Below are positions 36,571-45,900 of a DNA stretch of 64,000 bases, one piece after another. The notes below the pieces were generated by a model. That model did not search any database. It was not told the DNA's origin and saw nothing but the letters and a program-made list of their open reading frames with translations. The stretch covers positions 186,001-250,000 of the forward strand of contig NZ_SMSK01000008.1 in assembly GCF_004354985.1 (NCBI RefSeq). The letters run 5' to 3'. The DNA is from Segetibacter sp. 3557_3 (GTDB lineage: Bacteria; Bacteroidota; Bacteroidia; Chitinophagales; Chitinophagaceae). Position 1 is the first letter of the stretch. The number at the start of each line of letters is the position of its first letter. A program made the translations under genes and the position numbers.

Positions 36571-37458
36571 TCACCTGGCGTACCGGCGCATCATGGTTAC
36601 ACAAAAATCGGCAAACTCGTTCACGTCTTTCGGGGGGCTGGTGTGGTGTGGTTCTATGCCTTTAGCCTCTGGTGTAAAACAAAAGGTTATGGTAAGGTCG
36701 AATTCAGCTAGTGCTTTCATCATACGGTCGAACCATTGCTCAGCGTTTGGCCGGTACCAGTCGGCCCAGCTTAAGCCTGTACGCAAGCGCTTGACGCCCA
36801 GCTTACGCAACCACTCAACAGCGGAGTCGAGGCGATGATCTTCGAAATGAAACCACTGGCAAATGCCAAACTCGGGGGTATAATCGGCAAAGATTTTTGC
36901 CGCCAGTTTTGGTGAACCATCTTCGCGGAGTAATCCCATATGGAAGTGACGGTAATAAGAAGAGCCTTCCGCTTCGCGGTGGCGGGTGGTAGCCTCCCAT
37001 GCTTTTGGAAGGTCGTACAGGCTGTACCAATGGATGCGATCAACACGACCCGTAAGCAGTTCAGCAGTACGGCGAAGACCAAACTCCTGCACCTCTTCCG
37101 CGCCAAAAGATGAAACCCCAACCTCGGTTACCCACACCGGTAAATCCGTAACAGCCTCTATCTCGGCAATCTTATCGCTCCATTCGTGAATTTGCCACAG
37201 GTTCCAGTCAAGCGGGAAGCCATGTACAGCTACCGCATCCAGGTCGTCGAGTGCGTTATAAGATTTAAGCCGGTTAATAAAAGTGGGATCAATCGGCGAT
37301 ATACCGCCAAGCACGCGCAAAATATCGGGACTCTCAGCTTTAACAGCTTTTGCGGCTACCTTAACCATTTCCCCGAAAATTTTCCACTCAGGGTCTGCTT
37401 CAAAAATCCAGTGCGATTTGTTATTGGGTTCGTTCCAGAACTTAACTGCTTCAATCAT
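36571..37458 (-). CDS. Circularly permuted clan GH-A glycosidase-like protein
   Basis: This 295-residue protein begins MIEAVKFWNEPNN: the acid/base Glu10 of WNEP lies at the extreme N-terminus instead of mid-barrel. Glu112 in WVTEVG is the nucleophile position. Residues 1-197 align with residues about 120-315 of the fusion protein at 19596-21647. Residues 198-295 (GICQWF, LRTGLSWADW, PPKDVNEFADF) align with its residues about 20-118. The order of the two segments is reversed, so the barrel is circularly permuted. Both catalytic glutamates are kept, so activity is plausible. There is no signal peptide. It starts 14 bases after the methyltransferase stop. Confidence 0.75.
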   Translation of the reverse strand: MIEAVKFWNEPNNKSHWIFEADPEWKIFGEMVKVAAKAVKAESPDILRVLGGISPIDPTFINRLKSYNALDDLDAVAVHGFPLDWNLWQIHEWSDKIAEIEAVTDLPVWVTEVGVSSFGAEEVQEFGLRRTAELLTGRVDRIHWYSLYDLPKAWEATTRHREAEGSSYYRHFHMGLLREDGSPKLAAKIFADYTPEFGICQWFHFEDHRLDSAVEWLRKLGVKRLRTGLSWADWYRPNAEQWFDRMMKALAEFDLTITFCFTPEAKGIEPHHTSPPKDVNEFADFCVTMMRRYAR

Positions 37459-37472
37459 ATTTTACGCTTTGC

Positions 37473-38249
37473 TTATTGTTTTGGTGGGTATACGGCGCGG
37501 GGCTGTTTGTCTTTTATCTCGCCTTTCCGGGTAATGTAGACTTCCTTTTCGGGGTGGGCGGTAATCTCGAAACCGGCGCTGCGGAGCATTGCCTCCATAC
37601 CGGCCTGGTTTGGTATCCACCAGTTGGTTGGATCGTTAGAGTAGCGGTTTTCGATAAAATACATCACCGGGAAACCTGGACTATTAAAAATGTCGGTCTC
37701 CCAAAAGTCGTAGTCATATTCCAGTGTATCAACCTGGTCGCTGCCACGCTGCATCGATTGAAAGATGAGTACATCTTTCACAACATTTTCGTACAGGAGG
37801 TCAAGTGCCAAAAGAGGATGTCGAAGATGATACAATACACCCATAAAGATCACTACGTCGAACTTTTCGTTGAGGCCGGCCACTTCGTACACCGACATAT
37901 TCTTAAACTCAATTTCTGCCCCGAGCACTTCTGCCGCAAACCGCGCCTGCGCCAGGTAACGCTCATCGGAGTCGATACCAACGACCCTGGCAGCACCACG
38001 GCGTTTCATTTCGATGGAGTAAAAACCGGCATTACAGCCTATGTCGAGTACTGTTTTGCCGGTGAGGTCCTGCGGTATCGCATTCGCGAATCCCTGGAAC
38101 TTCACCCTCGGGTAGTCGCCTAGAAAATGATCAGGCGCGGTTTGTACCCCACCTAAATCAATATTATGGAACCATTTACCAAGTTTCTGAACAGTTGCGC
38201 TAATCTCGTCAGCAGTTAACGCCGTAATAGCATTAAGTGGGGTGCTCAT
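37473..38249 (-). CDS. SAM-dependent methyltransferase (CmoB/DUF1698-like)
   Basis: I choose ATG 38249 (MSTPLNAITALTADEISATV), giving 258 residues. The frame back to 38366 adds an unlikely N-terminus. The class I Rossmann motif is VLDIGCNAGFYSIEM, followed by VVGIDSDERYL and FDVVIFMGVLYHLRHPL. The WFHNIDLGGVQTAP start and overall layout resemble CmoB-type methyltransferases, but the gene sits in a glycan operon, so a sugar or glycolipid is a more likely target than tRNA. First gene of the minus-strand operon with the permuted glycosidase and the GT9-like protein. Confidence 0.8.
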   Translation of the reverse strand: MSTPLNAITALTADEISATVQKLGKWFHNIDLGGVQTAPDHFLGDYPRVKFQGFANAIPQDLTGKTVLDIGCNAGFYSIEMKRRGAARVVGIDSDERYLAQARFAAEVLGAEIEFKNMSVYEVAGLNEKFDVVIFMGVLYHLRHPLLALDLLYENVVKDVLIFQSMQRGSDQVDTLEYDYDFWETDIFNSPGFPVMYFIENRYSNDPTNWWIPNQAGMEAMLRSAGFEITAHPEKEVYITRKGEIKDKQPRAVYPPKQ

Positions 38250-38515
38250 TTTACAAGTTAATTTTGGTGATCTACAAATCTTCCCGTTTCTGCAAGCAGC
38301 AAGTGCTTGGTCTACTATGCTCAAAAACTCCCGTGAGTAGCCCGCCAAAAAGCTAGGCGTGGGCACCGGCGCTGTTTACTTATTGTTCTGCTGGTGGTAC
38401 CATAAAAATTATTCCCGGGTACGCGTACCAACCTCAGGGTTGCAAATGTAGCCGTTCAAATGATTGTTCCTTAATATGCCAGGGCATAAATCTGTGGTTC
38501 AGGACTGATGCTTTA

Positions 38516-38989
38516 TTAATCGGGCTGCTCACTTCGCAGTTCTTCTACGAGCTTCTCCATCCTGTTGTAGTGCGAGCCTTTCCAATAATGCCTGCAGCAA
38601 TGGCTACATTCCCAAAATGTGTTCATGTACCTGGCCGTGTTTGCCGGAAGCACGTTCAATATCTTTTCCACCGGCACTAAGATTAGTTTGCCATTACAAA
38701 CCAGGCACCTTGTAAACGGCGCAATTAAAGGGATCAGGCCTATACCATGCAGCACCTGCTTTACCTGTTCGTCCGGTTGCTCACTAATGATTCGCAGGCT
38801 TGGCGCAACAGACCCACAAAGTGATCCACTTCTTGAAAGCAAGATCCTGTTTTCGCTGGCCGAGGTTTGCGCCAGGGTATGCGGCGAACTATCCTTGTCA
38901 TACAACACATCAAAGCCCAGCATTCGCATAAGTCGGGAGAGCTTGCCAAGATGAACATCTGCAATAAATGATGGGTTTAAATTTTCCAC
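38516..38989 (-). CDS. Mut7-C RNase-domain protein
   Basis: This 157-residue protein is a stand-alone Mut7-C domain. The N-terminal half is the PIN-like part, with FIADVHLGKLSRLMRMLGFD. The C-terminal half is a zinc-ribbon with CLVCN and CSHCCRHYWKGSH. The N-terminal ubiquitin-like domain seen in longer homologues is absent. Predicted to be a cytoplasmic ribonuclease of unknown target. It lies alone between the glycan operon and the NRAMP-like gene. The family call is from motifs and length. Confidence 0.8.
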   Translation of the reverse strand: MENLNPSFIADVHLGKLSRLMRMLGFDVLYDKDSSPHTLAQTSASENRILLSRSGSLCGSVAPSLRIISEQPDEQVKQVLHGIGLIPLIAPFTRCLVCNGKLILVPVEKILNVLPANTARYMNTFWECSHCCRHYWKGSHYNRMEKLVEELRSEQPD

Positions 38990-39062
38990 CGGCTTTCGGA
39001 TTACCAGGCTGTCTGGCGCCTGGCGCTTAGTTGTTCATTAACGTAATCTATCGACAGGTGTA

Positions 39063-40262
39063 TTACAATTTGTGCAGCGTATCAACAATGGTTTTGTACC
39101 CGAGCACAACCATTAATGCAACAACCAGCCATCCGGCAATGGTCATCCAGATTGGGTGCCGGTAAGTGCCCACCAGCCGCCTGTTATAGGCAGCAACCAA
39201 CATAACCGAAAGTGCAATCGGCAAGATGAGTCCATTGATGGCACCAACGGCAACCAGCACTTTTACCGGTTGACCGATCCGGGCAAAAACCATTGTAGAA
39301 AATAAAATGAAAGCCGTAGTGAGCCCCCGGTAGTTGCGGTTGGCCCATGGATGAAGGGTTCGTAAAAACGACACCGAAGTGTATGCAGAGCCAATAACAG
39401 AAGTAATTGCTGCGGACCACATGACAAGCCCGAAAAAGTAATAACCCATATTTCCTGCTGCAATGCGGAATACATCGGCAGGAGGGTTCTTTGCGTTCAA
39501 CAACACCCCCGTTGCAACAACTCCAAAAGAAGCGAGAAACAGGATGTATCGCATAATGGAAGTTATCAGAATACCTGTAACTGCGCTCCGGGTTACCTGG
39601 GGTAGAGCTGCCTGGCCTTTTATACCGGCATCAAGTAACCGGTGCCCCCCTGCAAAGCTGATGTATCCTCCCACAGTACCACCTACAATCGTGATAATTG
39701 CCGCAGTGCTGATCTGATCCGGCACAAAGGTTTGCCTTATGGCGGTTAACATGGGTGGCTGCGAGCTTATCGATACATAAATGGTTACCAGGATCATGAG
39801 CATGCCCAGGAGTTTTGCAAACGTGTCCATTGCCTTTCCTGCTTCTTTCATCCAAAACACCATGATGGCAATTGCACAACTGATGACTGCACCCCAGGCT
39901 GGTTCTATACCCGTGAGCACATTTAATCCCAGGCCCGTGCCCCCCATGTTGCCGATGTTGAACGCGAGCCCGCCCATTACAATCAGGGTTGCAAGCACAT
40001 AGCCGAGCCCGGGCAGCATGGAGTTTGCCAGGTCCTGGGCCTTAAGACCCGTTATCGCAAGAATGCGCCAGATGTTTAGCTGCGCACCGATATCAAGCAG
40101 GATCGACACCAGGATAACGAAGCCAAAGCTACCATAGAGTTGACTGGTAAACACGGTGGTTTGCGTCAGGAACCCCGGCCCAATTGCGGAAGTTGCCATG
40201 AGAAATGCGGCACCAAGACCAACACTAGTCCACGGGGTTTTTGCAGGCTGATTTGATTTCAA
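39063..40262 (-). CDS. NRAMP-like transporter linked to 5-oxoprolinase genes
   Basis: The protein has about 11 membrane segments, starting TSAIGPGFLTQTTVF. In canonical NRAMP metal transporters this first helix carries DPGN; here it reads GPGFLTQ, so the metal-binding Asp-Asn pair is missing. The relatives linked to pxpA (for example ycsG beside ycsF in Bacillus) have been proposed to carry something other than divalent metals. The start is uncertain: TTG 40262 limits the overlap with pxpA to 38 bases, while ATG codons at 40313 and 40358 are also in frame. Last gene of the pxpBCA operon, possibly an importer of 5-oxoproline. Confidence 0.75.
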   Translation of the reverse strand: MKSNQPAKTPWTSVGLGAAFLMATSAIGPGFLTQTTVFTSQLYGSFGFVILVSILLDIGAQLNIWRILAITGLKAQDLANSMLPGLGYVLATLIVMGGLAFNIGNMGGTGLGLNVLTGIEPAWGAVISCAIAIMVFWMKEAGKAMDTFAKLLGMLMILVTIYVSISSQPPMLTAIRQTFVPDQISTAAIITIVGGTVGGYISFAGGHRLLDAGIKGQAALPQVTRSAVTGILITSIMRYILFLASFGVVATGVLLNAKNPPADVFRIAAGNMGYYFFGLVMWSAAITSVIGSAYTSVSFLRTLHPWANRNYRGLTTAFILFSTMVFARIGQPVKVLVAVGAINGLILPIALSVMLVAAYNRRLVGTYRHPIWMTIAGWLVVALMVVLGYKTIVDTLHKL

Positions 40263-40983
40263 TATGCTGTTGTTGTAATTGAGTATGGATGCGTTTTGCA
40301 AAAGCCACTGCATGGGTGCCATCGCCATGAACACAAATCGTGTCTGCCTTAATCGCAACCAGGTTGCCCGACAAACTGGTTACCACTCCGCTGCTCACCA
40401 TCTGCAGCACCTGCCGGATGGCACTGTCTTCGTCCTCTACAAGGGCATTGTGTTGCGAGCGGGGGGTAAGCAAGCCGTTGTCGCCATAGGTTCGATCGGC
40501 AAAAACTTCGCTGAATGTTTTTAAACCCGCTGCTTCAGCTTGTTTTACCAGTTCACTATTGCTTAGCCCGTAGAACACGAGATCCGGATTAATGTTAAAC
40601 ACCGCAGCGGCGATTGCCCTTGCTGTGTCAGCATCCTTTGCCGCCATATTATATAAGGCCCCGTGTGGTTTTACGTGACATAACGTTGCGTTTGCCGCGC
40701 TACAAACCTTTAGCATTAGCTGCACCTGTGTAGAAACCAGTTCATAGATTTCTGCAGGCGAAAGCCGGATTTCGGTTCGTCCAAAGTTTTGTTTGTCGTC
40801 GAAACCGGGGTGGGCACCAATGGCCACCTGGTGTTGTAATGCAAGCGCAACCGTTTTCTGCATCAGCGCCTCGTCGCCCGCATGGTAACCACAGGCAATA
40901 TTGGCCGAACTGATGTACGGCATAAGCGCTTCATCGTTCGGCATGCCTTCACCCATATCGCAGTTGATGTCTACTGATATCAT
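40225..40983 (-). CDS. pxpA: 5-oxoprolinase subunit A (LamB/YcsF family)
   Basis: This 252-residue protein begins MISVDINCDMGEGMPNDEAL, the hallmark of the LamB/YcsF family. It continues with ANIACGYHAGD, VAIGAHPGFDD and HVKPHGALYN, all conserved. With PxpB and PxpC it forms the ATP-dependent 5-oxoprolinase that opens 5-oxoproline to glutamate. It follows pxpC on the same strand after 209 bases that include a repeat-core fragment. It overlaps the NRAMP-like gene at its 3' end. Confidence 0.92.
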   Translation of the reverse strand: MISVDINCDMGEGMPNDEALMPYISSANIACGYHAGDEALMQKTVALALQHQVAIGAHPGFDDKQNFGRTEIRLSPAEIYELVSTQVQLMLKVCSAANATLCHVKPHGALYNMAAKDADTARAIAAAVFNINPDLVFYGLSNSELVKQAEAAGLKTFSEVFADRTYGDNGLLTPRSQHNALVEDEDSAIRQVLQMVSSGVVTSLSGNLVAIKADTICVHGDGTHAVAFAKRIHTQLQQQHIEIKSACKNPVD

Positions 40984-41029
40984 ATGTGCTGTTTTGGTTG
41001 AGGTTTTTTTTTGCTACCAGCAGTGGTAG

Positions 41030-41075
41030 GCATGGCAGCATCGTTGCCACGCTCGCTTGTACGGCAACACATTAT
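41030..41075. repeat. MITE-family core fragment inside the pxp operon (copy H)
   Basis: GCATCGTTGCCACGCTCGCTTGTACGG followed by ACACATTATTCGG parallels the element core (CATCGTTGCGTCGCACTCTTGTACG in copy C). Neither inverted end is recognisable. It fills part of the 209-bp gap that splits pxpC from pxpA, genes that in many genomes are almost contiguous. Confidence 0.4.
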
Positions 41076-41192
41076 TCGGCCTGCATGCCCTGGGGCCCAA
41101 AAGGTAAACCCAATCCATATGGACAACGACCCGGTAGCCGAAGGGTGCTGTTCTAAAGGCAATCCTAAGTCCCGAATGCGTTTGCCTGAGCT

Positions 41193-42170
41193 TCAATTTC
41201 CAAATGCCGCTGCCAGCCGGAAGTTACAGGCATTTTTGAGCTGCAACAAATGCCGGTGTTGAATTAAAAGAGCTTGTTCAGCCGTGGCGATGTCCACAAA
41301 TTCGAACTGAACCGCTTCACCCGCACGCTTTTGTGCGAGGGAGGGCAAATCGGCCCTAATCACATGGGCGATCCTTGGGTAGCCACCTGTTGTCTGGTGA
41401 TCGGCCATCAGTACAATCAGCCTGCCGTTTGGAAGAAGTTGAATGGTTCCCCCTGTTACACCTGTGGAGATGAGACTGGTATCTACTTGAACTGAAAGTG
41501 GAGGGCCTTCAAGCTGGTAACCCATTCTGTCGCTTCGCCCGGTAATGGCAAATGAACCCCGATCAAGGTTTTGCCTGGCTGCAGGGGTAAGCAAATCATA
41601 CTCGGCTCCTGCTACACACCGGATGTTGCCCCTGTTGTACAATGCTGAAACGTTCGCACGCCAGGAACCCGCGCCTGACTTGCCGCCCAGGTGGTTCGGC
41701 AAGGAATTAGCAAAGGGGAGAACGTCGCCGGTAAGGAGTGCCCGGCCGGCAAAACCACCTGCACCTGCTTTCAGGTTGGTGCTTTTAGACGCTAACCAAG
41801 GCTTTACGGCAAACCCGCCCCTTACCGCAAGACAGGCACACACTCCCCAAACCTGCCCGGCAAACCTGAGTATGCTTCCTGCTTTTATAAGGATCGTACA
41901 ATCATTTTCAACGTCAGTATCATTAAGCAAAGGGGTAAAGTTTGCGCCTGAAATAGCTATCATGCAATCCGTCAGAAACTGAATTTGCGGCGCGGGATAA
42001 TGCATTTCAAGTACCGGTTCTCCTGCAACATTTCCAACCAGAGCATTAGCAACATAATGTGCTACCGGGTCCGAAACGCCACCCGGATTTATACCCAGAT
42101 GCTGGAAACCAAACCGGCCCCCATCCTGGATGGTATCGAGCAGGCCCTTTCTAATGATGCGGAGGCTCAT
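41193..42170 (-). CDS. pxpC: 5-oxoprolinase subunit C (biotin-dependent carboxyltransferase family, KipA-like)
   Basis: This 325-residue protein has the KipA/PxpC layout: GLLDTIQDGGRFGFQHLGINPGG at the N-terminus, CLAVRGGF in the middle and TGGTIQLLPNGRLIVLMADHQTTGGYPRI in the C-terminal half. It works with PxpB and PxpA to hydrolyse 5-oxoproline with ATP. The start overlaps the pxpB stop by four bases (ATGA), showing translational coupling. Confidence 0.92.
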   Translation of the reverse strand: MSLRIIRKGLLDTIQDGGRFGFQHLGINPGGVSDPVAHYVANALVGNVAGEPVLEMHYPAPQIQFLTDCMIAISGANFTPLLNDTDVENDCTILIKAGSILRFAGQVWGVCACLAVRGGFAVKPWLASKSTNLKAGAGGFAGRALLTGDVLPFANSLPNHLGGKSGAGSWRANVSALYNRGNIRCVAGAEYDLLTPAARQNLDRGSFAITGRSDRMGYQLEGPPLSVQVDTSLISTGVTGGTIQLLPNGRLIVLMADHQTTGGYPRIAHVIRADLPSLAQKRAGEAVQFEFVDIATAEQALLIQHRHLLQLKNACNFRLAAAFGN

Positions 42171-42880
42171 GCTTTCAGGTGGTTGAATTCCTGCAGTGAT
42201 ATGGAGTAGAACTGCACCTGGTCGCCAGGTGACAAGGCTACGGGCTGCTCGCCGTCTGGTTTAAACATCTGAACCGGTGTTTGACCGATCAGCTGCCAGC
42301 CACCGGGCGAAGGCAGCGCATAGATGCCCGTCTGCTCACCTGCAATGCCGACGCTTCCGGCTGGTACGAGCTTTCGGGGCTGTGCTTTCCGGGGAGTTGC
42401 AATTTTGGGATGAACAGTTGCCAGGTAGGGAAAACCCGGCAGAAAGCCAAGCATATACACCCGGTAAACGTGGGCAGTATGAAGGGTAATAACTTCGTTG
42501 GTAGTTAGTTGATGGGTGCTTGCAACATAGTCAAGGTCGGGGGCTAAAGATGGGGCATAACAAACCGGTATTCTTTTGAGTGAACCGGCAGGGCGATATG
42601 CATCGGTAAGGTGACTTAACCGGTTGAGCACATCAGCTTTGATCCATTCGCTTGCGGAACGTTGTTGTTGAACCTGCCATATGCTTACGATATCGTACAC
42701 GATGGTTAAAGAAGCATAAGCCGGAATGAGGTCGACTACGCATGGGATGGGATTTGCCTTAAGCTCATCGAAAAAGTTGATGACAAGCCCGTTTATGTGG
42801 GCATCGATCTCATTGCCAAATGCTACAGTGATGGCATGATCGCCAACCTGAAAGATTTCATAAGGGTTAGTCAATGTCAT
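42167..42880 (-). CDS. pxpB: 5-oxoprolinase subunit B (KipI-like)
   Basis: This 237-residue protein has the PxpB/KipI features: DHAITVAFGNEID near the N-terminus, RIPVCYAPSLAPDLDYVA in the middle, YMLGFLPGFPYLATVHP, and PSPGGWQLIGQTPVQMF near the C-terminus. First gene of the pxpB-pxpC-pxpA-transporter operon, read on the minus strand, with a four-base overlap onto pxpC. Its promoter should lie in the short gap before the SNF2 gene. Confidence 0.92.
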   Translation of the reverse strand: MTLTNPYEIFQVGDHAITVAFGNEIDAHINGLVINFFDELKANPIPCVVDLIPAYASLTIVYDIVSIWQVQQQRSASEWIKADVLNRLSHLTDAYRPAGSLKRIPVCYAPSLAPDLDYVASTHQLTTNEVITLHTAHVYRVYMLGFLPGFPYLATVHPKIATPRKAQPRKLVPAGSVGIAGEQTGIYALPSPGGWQLIGQTPVQMFKPDGEQPVALSPGDQVQFYSISLQEFNHLKA

Positions 42881-42933
42881 AGCATATCACTATTGCAAAA
42901 TCGAAAACCCTTAGCAATACCCACCCTGTTTCC

Positions 42934-45900
42934 CTAACTGAATAAGTACTCAAGGTCTTCTCTCGTCAGGTTCTTAACAAACCCACTGTCATCGGTAATA
43001 AGGTCGGCTGCGAGCGCACGTTTTTTATCCTGCAGTTTTAATATTTTGTCTTCAACGGTGTCTTTACAAATCATCCGGTAAGCGAAGATGTTTTTTGTTT
43101 GGCCAATACGGTGTGTACGGTCGATCGCCTGTTGTTCAACAGCAGGGTTCCACCATGGGTCGACGATGTAAACGTAGTCTGCTGCAGTAAGGTTTAAACC
43201 AACACCACCAGCCTTAAGCGAGATAAGGAATACCCTGCAGCTATCGTCGTTTTGAAAACTTTGGATCGCCTTCTCACGGTCCGGGGCCGTAGTGCTACCA
43301 TCAAAGTATTCGTATTTGATCCCCATTTCTTCCAAACGCTCGCGAATGAGTGCAAGCATTCCAAGAAACTGTGAGAACACGAGTGCTTTATGGTTACTGA
43401 TGTTTTCGGTGATTTCCCTTACCAGTTCATCCAGCTTGATGGATACATTTGGAAACTTCTCCTGTTCCTTCATGATGGCGGGGCTATCGCAAATCTGGCG
43501 CAGCTTCATAAGGCCCTGCAAGATGGTAAGCTGCGATTTTGAAATACCCTGCTGTTCTACAACACCCAGGATCTTGTCGCGGAAGTCGTTGCGGTAAGCA
43601 TCGTAGATTTTTCGCTGCTCGTCGCCCATTTCGCAGAACAGGATCATTTCGGTTTTATCCGGCAGGTCTTTGGCAACCTGTTCCTTTGTTCTGCGTAGTA
43701 TAAACGGGTATAGCAATTTTCTAAGGTGTTCTTTCTGCTCCTGTTCGCCAAACTTGTCGATCGGAACAGCAAACTCCTGTTTAAAAAACTCCATGCTGCC
43801 CAGCATGCCCGGGTTTAGAAAATTCATCTGGGCAAATACGTCGAAAGTATTGTTCTGTAACGGAGTACCACTGAGGCACAACCTGTTTTTTGCGCGCAAA
43901 AGACTTGCTGCCTTGGTTACCTTACTTGACGGATTTTTTATCGCCTGGCTTTCATCGAGGATGATGTAGTCAAATTCGACATCTACAAATACTTTGATGT
44001 CGCTCCTCAGGGTGCCGTACGTGGTAATGATCACGTCTACAGCCGGATCTTTTACGGTATCGCGAGTACGTGCGCCGCCGTGGTGAATATAATAGGTGAG
44101 CGTGGGTGTAAATTTCTTGATCTCATTTTCCCAGTTGTACATCAGTGTGGTTGGACAAACAACCAGCGCTTTCAGGCTGTGGTTGGTATGCCGCAGGTGG
44201 TGTAAAAATGAGAGCGCCTGTATGGTTTTACCAAGACCCATGTCGTCGGCCAGGATACCGCCCCATTTAACCTCGCTAAGGTAGTTGAGCCAATGAAAAC
44301 CAGACTCCTGGTATGGACGTAAAATGGGCTTAAGGTGTGCAGGAGCTTCAATAGGCTCAATCTTGCTGAATTCTTTGAGCTTATCGTAGCGTTCTTCAAG
44401 CTGGAAAAAAAGTTCCTCTTCATCACGGGCTTCGTAAAGTTCTTCGATGACACTGAAGTGGTAACGGCTTAGCTTCATTTTTTCAGCCTTGCCTTCTCCA
44501 ACCCTAAACAGGAGTGCATATTTTTTGATCCATTCTTCTGGTAAGATACCGAGGGAGCCATCCTGCAATTGCACAAACTGTTGTTTGTTTGCAAGCGCTT
44601 TTTTTACGTCGGCAACCGTAATCTTTTGCTCACCAAAATGGATCTCCACCTTTGCATCGAACCAGTCGGTGTGACTACTGATGTAAATTTTGGTGGAGGG
44701 TTTAGATGTGTTAAAGCGAAAATTCTTCAGTGCTTCAAAGCCATGAACCGGGATCTCCATTTCCTTCATTGCATCAACGAAAAGGAAAAACCAGTTGTTC
44801 TTTAGTACATCACTTCCCTTTAGCACCAGGCTGTTTGAATCATCGGGGTGCATAAACTGGGAGTGCAGCTTTTCGATCTTGTCGATAAAAGCTTTCTCTT
44901 CCTCCTGGTTTCTTTGGATTACCAACAGCCTGTCCTGCTGGGGAATAATAATTTTTTCTTTATCGTTAGGCTTGATCTCGTAGCCGTTGTATATAAAAAT
45001 GGGTTGAAAAAGGAGGTATTCGCCTTTTTCGCGCAACATGAGTTTTACGTCGGGTTTCAGGTCCTTTACTTCCTCGCGCTTAACGTTGTTGAACTGTACG
45101 TTGTATTCCGTTGCAAGCGGCAGTATGAACTTCTGCAGCTGCTGGGCCCACTCTTTTTCCTCTATTACGATTTTGCCGGTAGGCATAAACTTCTCTACCA
45201 GCAGAATATCTTTTGGGTTCTGCCAGAGGTGGTAAGTGTTATCGTACAGGAATAGGAGAGAGGTGTGGCTCGCATTATCACCCAGGGGCAATTCGGCGTG
45301 GTTTACTTTTACAAAACATTCTACCTCGTAGCGCCCATCTTTGTAAATGATGTTGATGTTAACCACCGCAGGGTCGGGCGACATGTGCACATCCTGCAGG
45401 TTGGCGGTATTAAAAGGCTTCCGTAACGGCAGGTAAAATGCAAAATGGGTGTTTGCCTCCGTGATGATCTTTTTATACTTGGGGTGCAGGTATTCAACAA
45501 TCAGGTGCCGGGTCTCTTCGGGCAACTCATCGTTGTGTTGCTGAATGATGTTTTCCCAGATACCACTGAAAGGAGAGTTGCGGTTTAAGTAGCGGCTTAC
45601 CTCTGTTGGTTGCAGTTTCCGGAGCTGCTGCACCATCATTTTGTCATCCTCGCTAAAGACGTCGGTATTGATGTATTTGCCCAGGTCGAGCCTTTCTATC
45701 TTACCCACATAAGCAGTTTGTTCGTCGTTGGTTTGACCCTGAACGGCTTCAACGGAAATAAATGGGTACTGTTCGTCGTTTTCGGTGAACACCAAACCCA
45801 ATTGCATGGCTGCAGGTTTGGGCAGCTCTTCTTCTTCAGCAATAGTGGATGCTACGGGCACTTCGACAGGCTTCGGACGCAGCCCGTTCATGGTTGGTGC

